DNA from: Treponema bryantii | GTDB taxonomy: Bacteria; Spirochaetota; Spirochaetia; Treponematales; Treponemataceae | Assembly: GCF_900111035.1 (NCBI RefSeq) | Contig: NZ_FOFU01000006.1 | Location: forward strand, 1-64,000 | DNA: 64,000 nucleotides | Direction: 5' to 3' | In this document: positions 27,509 to 36,712 of the stretch, in pieces | Position numbering within the stretch: the stretch's first letter is position 1 | Layout: every line of letters starts with the position of its first letter | The notes under the pieces: model-generated | The model's input: the letters and a program-made list of their open reading frames with translations, nothing else | Databases searched by the model: none | What the model was told of the DNA's origin: nothing | Position numbers and translations under genes: made by a program

Positions 27509-28411
27509 ATGCGAAAACTCTTATTCCTGATATCTCTATTATTTTTCTCACAGACTTTTGCTCAGGAACGGCCCTTTATTGGAATCGGTAATCTTAAATA
27601 CTTTGAACGGGCTTATCCTGATATCGGTTTTGAAAAACATTTTGATACAGAAATAAGCGACTGGAAAATCAGCGTAGGAATTCCAGTAGTTCCGGGAGAT
27701 AAAAGCACCATTAAAAAGGTTGTAGATTTTTATTGGGCAAACGGAAGTTTTTTACCAGCTTCTGAACTTTCAAATAAAGATAAATACTGGTCACTCTTAT
27801 ATAACTATCCACAAGTACTAATAGATCCAGAAACTTATACAGAAGAAGAAAAAGAACAGATAAAAAATTTTTCATCAACGGAAAATCGACAGGAAGGTGC
27901 CGGCACGCCTATGTTCTTTTTTGAAGCCCTCTACTCAGCAGAAACTCGCAGATCTTTAGAAAGTAATATTGTAAGAATAAGTTTCTTAGGTAAACTAACT
28001 AACGTTCATAAGCGTATGGAAGCTCCTCTGAAAAGAGTCGAAGAAAAAATCAATAAACTTGCAGAAACAGATAGCGACGTTAAACACTTTCTTGCAAACA
28101 TGAAATCCTGTGATGCTTACTATTGGCGAATCATCGAAGGAACAAACAGAAAATCTTTTCATAGTCTTGGAATTGCTATGGATATTCTTCCAAAAAGCCA
28201 GGAAGGAAAACAGATTTTCTGGAGCTGGGCAAAAAGTAAATATCCGAATACCTGGATGCTGATTCCTCTAAAAAACCGCTGGATGCCTCCAGAATCTGTA
28301 ATCCAAGCTTTTGAAGAAGAAGGTTTTATCTGGGGTGGTAAATGGGTTATCTACGATAACATGCATTTTGAATACCACCCTGAATTGATTCAGTATAATT
28401 TTTTTAAATAA
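27509..28411 (+). CDS. Secreted M15 family D-Ala-D-Ala carboxypeptidase-like protein
   Basis: 300 residues. The ATG at 27509 begins a signal peptide (MRKLLFLISLLFFSQTFA); an upstream TTG at 27503 is less likely. Zinc-ligand motifs of the M15/VanY family are visible: 'SFHSLGIAMDI' (SxHxxGxAxD) and 'WGGKWVIYDNMHFEY' (final His). It should act on peptidoglycan peptides in the periplasm. The 120-residue segment before the catalytic part is unfamiliar and may place the enzyme at the wall. Confidence 0.82.
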   Translation: MRKLLFLISLLFFSQTFAQERPFIGIGNLKYFERAYPDIGFEKHFDTEISDWKISVGIPVVPGDKSTIKKVVDFYWANGSFLPASELSNKDKYWSLLYNYPQVLIDPETYTEEEKEQIKNFSSTENRQEGAGTPMFFFEALYSAETRRSLESNIVRISFLGKLTNVHKRMEAPLKRVEEKINKLAETDSDVKHFLANMKSCDAYYWRIIEGTNRKSFHSLGIAMDILPKSQEGKQIFWSWAKSKYPNTWMLIPLKNRWMPPESVIQAFEEEGFIWGGKWVIYDNMHFEYHPELIQYNFFK

Positions 28412-28984
28412 TCAGTTTATTTTTGGTAAAATCATTATGCCATGTACTTTTTCTTCTGCCCCCTCAGGTAGATTTACAAAGAACATTCCAGAAAGAACTG
28501 CTTTGGCAACTGTTTTAGGTGATTTTATTGAAGTCTTTTCTTCATCAACCTTTTCGTGTGCTGAAATATAATCAGAAATGATTTCATAAGCACGATCGTA
28601 ATCTGCAATAAGAATAAAAACCTTTATAGAAAAAGCTGAATTTCCTGAAAGTGAATTCAGGGAATACATGCTATTAACATGCTCGTTTTGAATATAAGTA
28701 GGAATTCCTTCTGCTGCAAGCAGGCTTCTTAAAAGTGAACAAATCATCATACTACCAACAGATAAAAACTGCTGTGACTGTTCTCCGTTTCTGATACGTT
28801 CAAAGTAGCCTTTTTCAAAAGCTTCAGCAGCCTTCATAGCCTCATCATGCTCTTTTTCATCAACATAATAATCCGGTGATTCCTGCTCTGCCTTTTTTTC
28901 ATTCAGCTTTTTTATACCTGAGACAATACAATAAATACAAAAAATTCCAAACGCTGTGTATGCAGCAATGCTAAAAAATAACAT
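28412..28984 (-). CDS. Membrane protein with DUF2007-like domain
   Basis: 190 residues. One N-terminal helix ('AAYTAFGIFCIYCIVSGI') is followed by a charged linker. A DUF2007-like alpha/beta domain then spans about residues 75-145 ('MICSLLRSLLAAEGIPTYIQNE' and 'IKVFILIADYDRAYEIISDYI'), named a putative signal-transducing domain in other proteins. Its ligand is unknown. It is convergent with the M15 gene with no gap. Confidence 0.6.
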   Translation of the reverse strand: MLFFSIAAYTAFGIFCIYCIVSGIKKLNEKKAEQESPDYYVDEKEHDEAMKAAEAFEKGYFERIRNGEQSQQFLSVGSMMICSLLRSLLAAEGIPTYIQNEHVNSMYSLNSLSGNSAFSIKVFILIADYDRAYEIISDYISAHEKVDEEKTSIKSPKTVAKAVLSGMFFVNLPEGAEEKVHGIMILPKIN

Positions 28985-29025
28985 ATAGTCAGTCTACTTT
29001 ATTTCAGATATTTGAGCAAATAAAA

Positions 29026-29060
29026 AACCGTCAGCTCTAAAATTTACAGAACTGACGGTT
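29026..29060 (-). terminator. Terminator of xylulokinase gene
   Basis: The stem AACCGTCAG/CTGACGGTT, with an A run on its left, gives a U tract for leftward transcripts. It starts 26 nt after the xylulokinase stop. Confidence 0.85.
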
Positions 29061-29085
29061 ATAATTTATCAGATTATTTGTTTAT

Positions 29086-30570
29086 TTACACGTAAAGTGG
29101 AGCAACCTGGTCGAGAACCTTGTTGTACTCAGCGTATGCCTTGTCGTAAGCTGCAACGTTCTCAGGAATAGGATCTGCACTCTTTGAAGTATCGAGTGTG
29201 ATGTGCTCAGCACAAAGCTCTGCGATGTCGCACTTACCATTCTGGTTCTTAAGACACCAGAGAGCCTGAACAGCACCACCAAGAGCAGCTGCTTCATCCA
29301 ATGCTGGAACGCGGATTGGAAGATTCATAATATCTGCAGCAATCTGGCGCCAGAGTGGAGATTTAGAACCACCACCAATCAGGCGGATTTCCTTAGGCTG
29401 GAAACCAAGCTTGCGGAATGCATCAAGACCACCGCGCATAGCAAATACAGCAGATTCAAGAGAAGCACGTGCAATATTTGCACGGTTAGTATTAGCAGAA
29501 GTAAGACCTGTAATGCTTGCACGTCCATTTGGCAAGTTAGGAGTTCTTTCTCCATTGAAGAATGGCATTACAAGAACACCCTCAGATCCACAAGGAGCCT
29601 TAGCAGCTTCAGCATCAAGATCCTTAACATCAAGCTGGAAAAGACCACGAACAAACTCAGTTGCAACAGTACAGTTCATTGTACAAAGAAGTGGGAGCCA
29701 TCCACCAGTAGATGAACAGAAGCCCGAAAGACCATTTGCAGGGTCATTGATTGGCTTATCAGAATATCCGTAAAGTGTACCAGAAGTACCCATAGACATT
29801 GTAAGGAATCCGTCAGCTACAGTACCAGTTCCAACAGCACCCATCATGTTGTCTCCACCACCGGCAGAAACTGGGATTCCTTCAGGAATACCATAAGCGG
29901 CAGCTGCTTCAGCGCTAACCTTTCCAGCTGGGCTACTAGGCTCAATCAGCTTTGGAAGAAGGCCGAGAAGTTTTGGATCGATAATGTCACAAATCTTTTT
30001 TGACCAGCAGCGGTTTGCAGAATCAAACAAAGCAGTACCAGAAGCATCGCCGTACTCCATAACGTACTCGCCTGTGAGCTTCCAGTTCAAATAGTCGTGT
30101 GGAAGCATAATATATTTAAGAGCAGCAAAAGCCTCTGGCTTGTTGTTCTTGAGCCAGAGAATCTTTGGAGCAGTAAAACCAGGCAACATCAGGTTACCAA
30201 GAAGTTTTACAACCTTTTTGTCGCCGCCTGCTTTCTTAGTGATGTAAGCACACTGTTCAGTAGTTGCAGTATCGCACCAGAGCTTAATGTTATACAAAGC
30301 CTTTCCGTCCTTATCGAGCGGAACAAAACCATGCTGCTGACCAGAAACACCAATAGCTTCGATAGTCTTCTTGTTTTCAGCAGAAAGCTTTCCAAAACAA
30401 ACCTCAAGTCCTTTGTCGAACCATTCAGCCTTCTGCTCACGTGTTCCGTCTGCCTCCGAAATCAAATCCATTGGACAGCTAGCCTTTTCAATAATCTCTT
30501 TTTTCTCGTAGTCGTAAATTACAACCTTCATACTCTGTGTACCAAGGTCAATTCCTGCAACAGTTTTCAT
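29086..30570 (-). CDS. xylB: Xylulokinase
   Basis: 494 residues of a FGGY carbohydrate kinase: 'AGIDLGTQSMKVVIYD' phosphate-1 motif, 'VSGQQHGFVPLD', 'ILWLKNNKPEAF', 'VSAGGGDNMMGAVGTG', 'SMGTSGTLYGY' and C-terminal 'IRLIGGGSKSPLWRQIAADI'. The 'GQQHG' block fits xylulokinases rather than glycerol or rhamnulose kinases. It phosphorylates D-xylulose made from xylose. No xylose isomerase gene is in the window. It stands alone with its own operator and terminator, and its regulation appears shared with the GH10 gene. Confidence 0.9.
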   Translation of the reverse strand: MKTVAGIDLGTQSMKVVIYDYEKKEIIEKASCPMDLISEADGTREQKAEWFDKGLEVCFGKLSAENKKTIEAIGVSGQQHGFVPLDKDGKALYNIKLWCDTATTEQCAYITKKAGGDKKVVKLLGNLMLPGFTAPKILWLKNNKPEAFAALKYIMLPHDYLNWKLTGEYVMEYGDASGTALFDSANRCWSKKICDIIDPKLLGLLPKLIEPSSPAGKVSAEAAAAYGIPEGIPVSAGGGDNMMGAVGTGTVADGFLTMSMGTSGTLYGYSDKPINDPANGLSGFCSSTGGWLPLLCTMNCTVATEFVRGLFQLDVKDLDAEAAKAPCGSEGVLVMPFFNGERTPNLPNGRASITGLTSANTNRANIARASLESAVFAMRGGLDAFRKLGFQPKEIRLIGGGSKSPLWRQIAADIMNLPIRVPALDEAAALGGAVQALWCLKNQNGKCDIAELCAEHITLDTSKSADPIPENVAAYDKAYAEYNKVLDQVAPLYV

Positions 30571-30618
30571 ATTAAAAATACTCCTTTTGGCGCAGCTACA
30601 TAGCTTAACCTATAGTTT

Positions 30619-30661
30619 ATTATAACAATAACATTCCACTCTTTCTACGGCAACCGGTTGC
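30619..30661 (-). promoter_or_regulatory. xylB promoter and xylan-regulon operator, copy 2
   Basis: The palindrome GCAACCGGTTGC (30650-30661) is identical to the one before the GH10 gene. A TATAAT box lies at 30619-30624 on the minus strand, so here the palindrome sits just upstream of the -35 position. Its centre lies about 10 bp (one helical turn) farther from the -10 than in the xylanase promoter. Confidence 0.65.
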
Positions 30662-30692
30662 TTTTTAAATATTTGATACATCTCCCACAAAA

Positions 30693-31175
30693 TCATACAT
30701 ACCGGCGGCTTTCATGAACAATAAAAATCGTTACTACGAATCTGCAGACTTCTAAAATTACACAAACTACGTTCATGACATTTATAAATACAGAATTTGA
30801 AATAAAAACTCTGAGCTTCAAAAGAAGTCCGAATGATGGAATAAAAAATAACAAACGGAAAAAGAATTGTACAAAGTAAATCTTATAAGCAATCAATTTA
30901 TTACAAAAATAAAGAATGCCGGTAACAAAAATACTGATAATAAGAATCAACTCTAAATATGGCAATACCTTGAATAAAAGAGGTATATTTGGATTTGTTT
31001 CAGCACCTTTAGAAAAACTCTTAAAGAGATTTATAATCATTTTAATCAGCATATACGCATTGCTGAACTCAAGAATACCAAAAAAGATATTCCACTTTTT
31101 GTTATGGTTTACATCAAATTTTTCGGCAACCCCATCTTTAGGTGTAATACTCCACTTTCCCACTAAATGAAACAT
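30693..31175 (-). CDS. Small integral membrane protein, unknown function
   Basis: 160 residues. I start at the ATG at 31175 because AGGAG lies 6 nt upstream; the longer frame adds nine residues made from that ribosome site. Four hydrophobic segments are visible (about 30-50, 65-85, 95-115, 125-150). I do not recognise a family. Confidence 0.6.
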   Translation of the reverse strand: MFHLVGKWSITPKDGVAEKFDVNHNKKWNIFFGILEFSNAYMLIKMIINLFKSFSKGAETNPNIPLLFKVLPYLELILIISIFVTGILYFCNKLIAYKIYFVQFFFRLLFFIPSFGLLLKLRVFISNSVFINVMNVVCVILEVCRFVVTIFIVHESRRYV

Positions 31176-31367
31176 AAAGTCTCCTTTTTTTAAATATTGC
31201 AAAACCTGGAAATCTTTCCTGTTTTGACTATAAATTTAATATAATACTGGCTATTGAATAAGTCTAGTTATCAAACCGCTGTCTTCCTTGTTTTTGGGTG
31301 CTTCTTTTATAGATAAATTTGAAGACTGTCTTTTGCATTTATGTTAAACTCTATTCGAGGTGACAAA

Positions 31368-31910
31368 ATGATTATTCTGATTGGCGGCTCAAGTCATGTT
31401 GGCAAAACTCTGATTGCGCAGAAGCTTTTGGAACGAACGCACTTCCCTTATATTAGTCTGGACCATCTGAAGATGGGCTATATTCGCAGCGGACGCACAA
31501 ACCTCACTGTTGAAGACGATTACAAGATGCGATATTTTTTATGGCCGTTTGTGGCTGAGATGATTAAGACCGCAATTGAAAATGATCAGAATATGATTGT
31601 TGAAGGCTGTTATATTCCCGGTGAATGGAAACTGGCTTTTTCACCTGAATATCTTTCGAAAATCTACTGTACTTTTATTACAATGGACGAAGAATATCTG
31701 CGCGCTAATTTTGATAAAGTGGTTGGAAAGGCAAGTGTTATAGAAAAACGTCTTTGTGACGACCCGGATCTCGAACGGCTTATTATGTGCAGCAAGGAAT
31801 TTAAAGCCGACTGCGAAAAATACGATATCCCGAATCTGGAAATTACCGCCGGCACCACATACGATGCCGACGCCTTTGCCGATAGAATTATAAAAGCAGC
31901 AGGTCTTTAA
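31368..31910 (+). CDS. P-loop kinase-like protein (2-phosphoglycerate-kinase-like)
   Basis: 180 residues from the ATG at 31368, which follows GAGGTGA. The Walker A motif is 'GGSSHVGKT' (residues 5-13), then 'YISLDHLKMGYIRSG', which resembles the base-binding region of small kinases, and 'MIVEGCYIP'. Proteins like this are annotated as AAA or 2-phosphoglycerate kinase homologues. The true substrate is unknown. Its stop overlaps the convergent MATE gene by 4 nt. Confidence 0.65.
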   Translation: MIILIGGSSHVGKTLIAQKLLERTHFPYISLDHLKMGYIRSGRTNLTVEDDYKMRYFLWPFVAEMIKTAIENDQNMIVEGCYIPGEWKLAFSPEYLSKIYCTFITMDEEYLRANFDKVVGKASVIEKRLCDDPDLERLIMCSKEFKADCEKYDIPNLEITAGTTYDADAFADRIIKAAGL

Positions 31911-33289
31911 CTGCGCGCCACTTCGTTCTCTTTAGCCAGTCTATCCAGTTTTCTGAACATATGAATCAGATATGGAATTGCAGTAAACGCGCTCAAAATA
32001 TCTGCAGCAGCCTGACTGGTTTCTACACCACGTAAACCGAACAGCCGAGGTAAAATCAAAATAGCTGGAATAAAGTATACTCCCTGGCGGTTCATAGAAA
32101 GGAATGTTGCTGCCTTTATATGTCTTGTAGACTGCATCAACATGTTGGTTCCTACAATCAGTGGATGAAATGGGATGAACGCAATCTGCCATCTAAGTGC
32201 AACAACACCAACCGCAACTGCTGCTTCATCCTTAATAAAGCCGTGCATAATCTGATTTGCAAAAATGAAAATCACAATAGCAAAGCAGGCCATAATTGCA
32301 AAGCCGCTTCCAACAAGGAATCTATAAGCTTTTTTTACACGGTCATAACGTTTGGCTCCATAATTGTAACCACTTACCGGACTAAAGCCCTGACCAATTC
32401 CAATCATAATTGCGGCAACAAACATCACGATTTTTGTAGTAATGGACATAGCCGCTACTGCAGAATCGCCGTAAGCGCCGGCTGTAGTATTCAGTAAAAT
32501 TGTCGCAACACTCGCAAGTCCCTGACGTGCAAGAGATGGAACACCCGTAGCAACAGTTTTTCCGAGCACATCCACAGTACCCCTGAAAAGCTTAATACTC
32601 ATATGGCATACAGCTTTTCCACGCAAGAACCAGCTCAAAAGTATCACAAATGAAATTGTCTGACTAACGATTGTTGCAACTGCCGCACCGCTTATTCCCA
32701 TTCCAAAGCCGTAAATAAAAAGCGGATCCAAGGCAATATTTATCAATCCACCGCTGGTCAAAGCAATCATAGAAAAGAAAGCCTTGCCCTCAGAACGCAG
32801 AACATTATTCAGGACAAATGAGGCACACATAAGAGGTGCACCCCAGAAAATAAAGCGGCCATACTGCTGAGCATAAGGTAAAACAGATTCAGATGCACCA
32901 ACAAGACTTAAAACCTGCGGCGCAAAAAGATTTCCGAATATTGTAATAAGAGCACCAACTCCAAGGGCTGTGAACAATGCCGTAGATGCAATTATGCTTG
33001 CTTCTTCATTCCGCTTCTGACCCAGTCTGATAGAAACAAGACTTCCCGAACCCATACCAAGTGTGAATCCTACTGCCTGAATAATCGACATAATTGGAAA
33101 AACAATTCCAACTGCTGCACTCGCCTGGGTATTTATATGTGACACAAAAAAAGTGTCTGCCATATTGTAAATGGCCGTTACCAGCATTGAAATTACCGTT
33201 GGCACTGCAAGACTTGTAATTAACCGCGACACCGGCGTATTAACCATCTTGTTGTACTGTTCTTCTGCTGTAAGATTCTGTGGTTTCAA
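31907..33289 (-). CDS. MATE family efflux transporter
   Basis: 460 residues with 12 helices. It has 'VSRLITSLAVPTVISMLVTAIYNMADTFFV', 'TLGMGSGSLVSIRLGQKRNEEA', 'LRSEGKAFFSMIAL' and 'IGIGQGFSPVSGYNYGAKRYDRVKKAY'. It is closer to the Firmicutes-type (MepA-like) branch than the copy at 24-25.4 kb. Substrate unknown. The HD-GYP gene ends 9 nt upstream, so the two may be co-transcribed. Confidence 0.92.
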   Translation of the reverse strand: MKPQNLTAEEQYNKMVNTPVSRLITSLAVPTVISMLVTAIYNMADTFFVSHINTQASAAVGIVFPIMSIIQAVGFTLGMGSGSLVSIRLGQKRNEEASIIASTALFTALGVGALITIFGNLFAPQVLSLVGASESVLPYAQQYGRFIFWGAPLMCASFVLNNVLRSEGKAFFSMIALTSGGLINIALDPLFIYGFGMGISGAAVATIVSQTISFVILLSWFLRGKAVCHMSIKLFRGTVDVLGKTVATGVPSLARQGLASVATILLNTTAGAYGDSAVAAMSITTKIVMFVAAIMIGIGQGFSPVSGYNYGAKRYDRVKKAYRFLVGSGFAIMACFAIVIFIFANQIMHGFIKDEAAVAVGVVALRWQIAFIPFHPLIVGTNMLMQSTRHIKAATFLSMNRQGVYFIPAILILPRLFGLRGVETSQAAADILSAFTAIPYLIHMFRKLDRLAKENEVARS

Positions 33290-33298
33290 AAAGTACTC

Positions 33299-36283
33299 CT
33301 ATTCATGCATTACATAATCAATATCCGCCTGCATAATCTTTATCATCGCATCAGCAACCTTTGGATCAAACTGAATACCACGATATTTTAAGATTTCTTC
33401 TTTTACACGCTGCTGTGGCAGATAATCACGGTAACTTCGGTTTGAAGTCATAGCATCGTAAGCATCTGCTACCCCTATAATTCGCGCAATCCAAGGAATT
33501 TCTTCTCCTGCCAGCCCATCAGGATAACCCTTTCCATCAAAACGTTCATGATGACTTCTGGCTCCAATTGAGATTTCAGGCATAGAAGAAATAGACTTCA
33601 AAATATCACTTCCAATTACAGGATGTGTTTTTATGATTTCATATTCCTCGTCTGTAAGTTTACCAGGCTTATTGATTATAGCATTTGGTATACCAATCTT
33701 ACCGATATCATGCAACAGGGCTGCATAATAAATTCTCTCCTGAGTTTTTTCTTTTTCTCCAAGAGCAGCAGCCAGCATCCGTGAATATTTTGCAACTCGA
33801 TTTGAATGACCTTTTGTGTATTTATCCTTAGCATCTATTGTCTGTGCAAGTGCACTGGTAACTTCAATAGACAACTTTTCAATTTCTTCCTGGCGTTTAC
33901 TGTAAGCTCTAAAGCGCAAAACAACAACAAGGAAAGTAATTCCAACAATCAGAATTGACATTACTATTTTAAACCAGGTTTGCTGCCACAAATGAGCTTT
34001 TCTTATTATATATAAAGTAGCTTCGTTTGTGCTTTGGATTCCATCTGGATTTTTTGCAATTACATGGAAGATATAATTTCCTGGTTTAAGGTTAGTGAAC
34101 GACGCTGTTCTTTCTTTCGTCCATTCTGAATAATCTTTTTCAAAACCTTCGAGTTTAGTCTTAAATTGAACATGCTCAGATGAAACAAAACTTATTCCAG
34201 TATATTTAATATTCAGACGTTTTATTTTTGGTGCAACATTAACCGTAAACCTGCTTCGTCGCAAATCCGAAGTAATTTCAAGTTTTTCGTTATCTGCTGT
34301 TACACTCTGAATTTTTACTGTCGGTGCATAATTATTTGAAGCATTTCGTAAAGGATCCAGCATTGTAAATCCATCTATCAAGGTAAACCAGAGTCGTCCC
34401 TTATCATCCTGCATGGAAACAGAAGTTGAAGTTACTCCTCCAGAATGAATTCCATCAAGTTTACTGAAGAATGTCAGATGAACTGTTTTGCGTTCTCCAT
34501 GAATTACTTCATCAAGATCGGAAAGTTTTACATTAAAAATACCCTGATTACTTGTACCCCAGACTCTATGTGTATAATCTAAAAGAACCTGAAAAACTCC
34601 GTCTGATCCAAATCCATTTGAAAGGTCAAAGTTTGTAATCTTTCCTGTTGTTTTAGAAATTATGCTTAAACCAGAACCGGTACAAATCCAGATTTCATCT
34701 TCACGCACAGAAGAAATTTTGAAAACAATATTTCCTACAAGACCATCATCCTTTGTAAGTCTTTTTGTAATCTCCTTTGTCTGAGGATTAATTATATAAA
34801 CACCACCACCATCTGTACCAAACCAAACCATACCCTCATCGTCTTCGTAAAGACACATAATAAAATCGTTGTACAGAAAATTATCTTTATATATGTTTTT
34901 TATTTCTCCAGTTTTATGATCTATAATTGAAAGACCTGTTATTGTTCCTGTATAAATGTCACCGTTTTTCGTTTGAATTGAAACTCTTGATTTATTGCCA
35001 GCAAGTCCATCGTCTTTATTCCAGTATTCAATTGTTCCATCAAGATGTATTTTTATCTGATTATATTTTTCATAACAGTTTAAAAGAATTGATCCGTCAC
35101 TTGTAACTCCAACATGACGGATCCTTATATTCATAAATAACCTGGTAAGATCATTTTCTATAAACTTATTATTTTTATAACAATACAAACCATTATCGCA
35201 GGCCATCCAGATTACATTACGGAAAGAATCCTGTGCAATAGCATTTACTGTAGAGGAAATATTTGTTGTCTGAAATTTTCCCCTGCTAAGTTTTTGAATT
35301 CCACCACGATCCAGTGCAAGCCAGATATTTTTTTCGTGGTCTTCCATAATTTGATTTATATTATCATCTACAAGGAAATTACTCGTATCTGCATAAGAAA
35401 AAACTCCATCATGCAAGACTGTAATTCCGTTGTCGAGCGCAAACCACATGTTTTTATCAGAATCCTGAAAGATTCTTGTAACAGCAGTTCCTCTTTGTTT
35501 TCCGTATCCAACATCATAAACAGTTTCTTTACCATCAACTACTTTTACAACATAATGAGGAGCTACTCCAAACCAGAACGCCCCGGTAGAGTCCTGCGCT
35601 ACAGTTGTTACAACAGGATTTTCTATAGATTTAATCATATGGATTTCTTGAATTTTACCGCCTGTATAACAATAGAGTTCTTCTGTTCTGGTAATAATCC
35701 ACATTCGTCCGGCAGTATCACAATATAATTGATTTACAGTGAAATGATTTCCATTAGGTAATTTATCAAAACCGACAAGTTTCTCAAGAATATACTGTCT
35801 GTTTACGCAGATAATTCCAGATGCAGTTCCAATCCACATAAAATTATTCTTATCTTCGCAAATTGCACGAATGGAATTATTTGGAAGCCCGTCTTTTGCT
35901 GTATATTTCAGGATTTCGCCGGTATGCTTTATACAGGTTACGCCTTCATCATTTGAACCAACCCAAAGATGATTTCTTGAATCCTGAAATACTGTTCGTG
36001 CACTTAAGAAATCATAGCGCTCGTCATAAAGGCGGTTCAAAGAAATAAAATCAACACCATCAAAACGCATCAATCCACTATAGGTTCCAAAATACATGTA
36101 ACCATCGTCGTCCTGCATGATGTCAGTAATTGTATTTCCTGTAAGTCCAGATTCGGCATTCCAGTTACGACTTACAAATTCTTTAAAGAATGAATCATCT
36201 GTATTATTGTTTTGAGGTTGGGAAAAAATATAACTGCTTATAAATAATGCATAAATAGTTAATAAAATTCTTCTCTTCACCAT
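33299..36283 (-). CDS. Periplasmic-propeller sensor with HD-GYP phosphodiesterase output
   Basis: About 994 residues. A signal-anchor ('RRILLTIYALFISSYIFSQ') leads to about twelve two-component-regulator propeller repeats ('IMQDDDGYMYFGTYSGLMRFDG', 'VFQDSRNHLWVGSNDEGV' and so on). A Y_Y_Y-type beta domain follows ('IKYTGISFVSSEHVQFKTKLEGF'), then one membrane helix (about 770-790). The cytoplasmic HD-GYP domain contains 'HSNRVAKYS', 'LLHDIGKIGIP', 'HPVIGSDIL', 'HHERFDGKGYPDG' and 'IIGVADAYDAMTSNRSYR'. All metal and GYP residues are present, so it should degrade cyclic di-GMP in response to a periplasmic, probably carbohydrate, signal. An in-frame ATG at 36304 is an alternative start. Confidence 0.9.
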   Translation of the reverse strand: MVKRRILLTIYALFISSYIFSQPQNNNTDDSFFKEFVSRNWNAESGLTGNTITDIMQDDDGYMYFGTYSGLMRFDGVDFISLNRLYDERYDFLSARTVFQDSRNHLWVGSNDEGVTCIKHTGEILKYTAKDGLPNNSIRAICEDKNNFMWIGTASGIICVNRQYILEKLVGFDKLPNGNHFTVNQLYCDTAGRMWIITRTEELYCYTGGKIQEIHMIKSIENPVVTTVAQDSTGAFWFGVAPHYVVKVVDGKETVYDVGYGKQRGTAVTRIFQDSDKNMWFALDNGITVLHDGVFSYADTSNFLVDDNINQIMEDHEKNIWLALDRGGIQKLSRGKFQTTNISSTVNAIAQDSFRNVIWMACDNGLYCYKNNKFIENDLTRLFMNIRIRHVGVTSDGSILLNCYEKYNQIKIHLDGTIEYWNKDDGLAGNKSRVSIQTKNGDIYTGTITGLSIIDHKTGEIKNIYKDNFLYNDFIMCLYEDDEGMVWFGTDGGGVYIINPQTKEITKRLTKDDGLVGNIVFKISSVREDEIWICTGSGLSIISKTTGKITNFDLSNGFGSDGVFQVLLDYTHRVWGTSNQGIFNVKLSDLDEVIHGERKTVHLTFFSKLDGIHSGGVTSTSVSMQDDKGRLWFTLIDGFTMLDPLRNASNNYAPTVKIQSVTADNEKLEITSDLRRSRFTVNVAPKIKRLNIKYTGISFVSSEHVQFKTKLEGFEKDYSEWTKERTASFTNLKPGNYIFHVIAKNPDGIQSTNEATLYIIRKAHLWQQTWFKIVMSILIVGITFLVVVLRFRAYSKRQEEIEKLSIEVTSALAQTIDAKDKYTKGHSNRVAKYSRMLAAALGEKEKTQERIYYAALLHDIGKIGIPNAIINKPGKLTDEEYEIIKTHPVIGSDILKSISSMPEISIGARSHHERFDGKGYPDGLAGEEIPWIARIIGVADAYDAMTSNRSYRDYLPQQRVKEEILKYRGIQFDPKVADAMIKIMQADIDYVMHE

Positions 36284-36352
36284 ATTATAATATTTTACAT
36301 CCATTTATGCATTTTTACGAATTTTTTATTCCCAGAATAAATTTTGAATTTT

Positions 36353-36703
36353 TCATCTTTTCTCTTTAATTGTATTATCTTCATTTAATAAAACGATTTC
36401 AGGTTTCCAGGAGTCTGCATCTTTTTCATCTATTGATGTATAAGTCACCACAATAATTTTGTCTCCCGGTTGCGCAAGGCGGGCTGCAGCTCCATTAAGA
36501 CAGAACTCGCCTTTTTTCCCCGGAATAATATAGGTAGAAAGTCTTGCTCCATTATTGATATTAAAGATTTCAACCTTTTCCCAGATATGCATTCCTGCTG
36601 CTTTTACAAGTTCGGTATCTATAGAAATTGAACCTTCATAATCAAGGATTGTCTGAGTTACTGTTGCTCTGTGTAATTTTGATTTTAATACTTCTATATT
36701 CAT
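36353..36703 (-). CDS. panD: Aspartate 1-decarboxylase
   Basis: 116 residues. The self-cleavage site Gly24-Ser25 is in 'YEGSISID', which yields the pyruvoyl cofactor. 'LNGAAARLAQPGDKIIVVTY' forms the rest of the active site. It makes beta-alanine for pantothenate. It is the last gene of the six-gene operon and starts 9 nt after coaX. Confidence 0.95.
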   Translation of the reverse strand: MNIEVLKSKLHRATVTQTILDYEGSISIDTELVKAAGMHIWEKVEIFNINNGARLSTYIIPGKKGEFCLNGAAARLAQPGDKIIVVTYTSIDEKDADSWKPEIVLLNEDNTIKEKR

Positions 36704-36712
36704 ATTTATCTC

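Noticed and set aside
36283-36304. TATAAT directly before the HD-GYP ATG as another leaderless promoter
   Set aside because: The box touches the ATG with no spacing, so transcription would start inside the gene; it differs from the fixed 6-nt spacing of the others.
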